Shown in pieces: positions 5,204 to 5,563 of a DNA stretch of 5,563 bases; within the stretch, counting starts at the first letter, position 1, and each line of letters opens with the position of its first letter. The stretch comes from Holophagae bacterium (GTDB lineage Bacteria; Acidobacteriota; Thermoanaerobaculia; Thermoanaerobaculales; Sulfomarinibacteraceae): NCBI GenBank assembly GCA_030609785.1, contig JAUWTC010000206.1, positions 1 through 5,563 on the forward strand. Direction: 5' to 3'. Below the pieces are notes generated by a model. That model was not told the DNA's origin, searched no databases, and saw only the letters and a program-made list of their open reading frames with translations. Position numbers and translations under genes: made by a program.

Positions 5204-5563
5204 ATGAGCCGGATCACACTGACACGACCCGATGACTGGCACCTGCATCTGCGGGACGGGGCCGCGATGGCCGATGTCGTGGCCCAATCGGCCAGGGTTT
5301 TCGGCCGCGCGATCGTCATGCCCAACCTCAGGCCCCCGGTCGTCACGACCGATGATGCTCTTGCCTATCGCGGCCGGATTCTCGAGGCTCTGCCTTCCGA
5401 CACGACCTTTGAACCCTTGATGACGCTTTACCTGACGGATCGCACACCGGGGGCCGAGATCAGACGTGCGGTTGACAGCGGGGTTGTCCACGGGGTCAAG
5501 CTCTATCCTGCCGGGGCGACGACCAACTCCGATGCCGGTGTGACCGATATTGCTCGGGTTGGC
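5204..5563 (+). CDS. pyrC: Dihydroorotase PyrC (3' partial)
   Basis: The first 120 residues of an E. coli-type (class II) dihydroorotase, the zinc enzyme that interconverts carbamoyl aspartate and dihydroorotate in cytosolic de novo pyrimidine synthesis. The frame stays open to the right edge, so about two thirds of the gene (family length about 345 residues) is missing. The N-terminus [14 protein letters not shown] holds the zinc ligands H13 and H15 and the substrate-binding R17. [11 protein letters not shown] holds N41. [12 protein letters not shown] holds K99, which aligns with the carboxylated metal-bridging lysine (K102 in E. coli), at a constant offset of three residues from H16/H18. 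PLMTLYLTD is also typical. The remaining His and Asp metal ligands lie beyond the window. The ATG at 5204 gives the usual short lead before the HLH motif. The gene is divergent from the DUF4388 gene with a 114-base gap. Confidence 0.97.
   Translation, partial: MSRITLTRPDDWHLHLRDGAAMADVVAQSARVFGRAIVMPNLRPPVVTTDDALAYRGRILEALPSDTTFEPLMTLYLTDRTPGAEIRRAVDSGVVHGVKLYPAGATTNSDAGVTDIARVG

Overview
The window is G+C-rich (roughly 60% by eye) and gene-dense. It looks like the chromosome of a Gram-negative, probably uncultivated bacterium. Three things point that way. It has an S46-family dipeptidyl peptidase, a family of Gram-negative bacteria whose members usually act in the periplasm. It has a DUF4388/PATAN-type protein, common in Myxococcota/Deltaproteobacteria, Planctomycetota and similar phyla. 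It also has intergenic 8-mer tandem repeats of a kind I associate with planctomycete-like and other environmental genomes. The phylum is a guess: nothing here is a phylogenetic marker, and there are no rRNA or tRNA genes.

Layout, left to right. (1) Bases 1-1482, + strand: the C-terminal ~70% of an S46 serine peptidase, cut by the left edge, with the catalytic Asp and Ser and an Arg at the specificity position that predicts cleavage after Asp/Glu (DPP11-like). (2) Bases 1483-1571: a GC-rich hairpin, a near-perfect 21-bp palindrome and a -10-like TACAAT placed so that the next mRNA could be leaderless. (3) Bases 1572-2000, +: a complete HIT-family nucleotide hydrolase. (4) Bases 2015-3757, +: a bacterial dynamin-like GTPase with a C-terminal membrane hairpin, 14 bases after the HIT gene and probably co-transcribed with it. 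(5) Bases 3748-3914: a convergent intergenic region holding two different degenerate 8-mer repeat tracts, the first of which contains the stop codon of the dynamin gene. (6) Bases 3947-5089, - strand: a DUF4388-type protein with two similar winged-helix-like modules, most likely starting at a TTG. (7) Bases 5090-5203: a divergent promoter region. (8) From 5204, +: the first 120 codons of dihydroorotase pyrC, running off the right edge. This gene has no stop within the window.

The genes do not form one pathway. The HIT and dynamin genes look like a two-gene operon. The peptidase points to a peptide-scavenging periplasm, the DUF4388 protein to signalling or regulation, and pyrC to pyrimidine synthesis. 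I saw no CRISPR array, transposase, phage gene or defence island. The points most worth a second look are the predicted acidic specificity of the peptidase, the palindrome/leaderless promoter arrangement before the HIT gene, the two repeat tracts, the HIT-dynamin pairing and the G8-containing pyrC leader.
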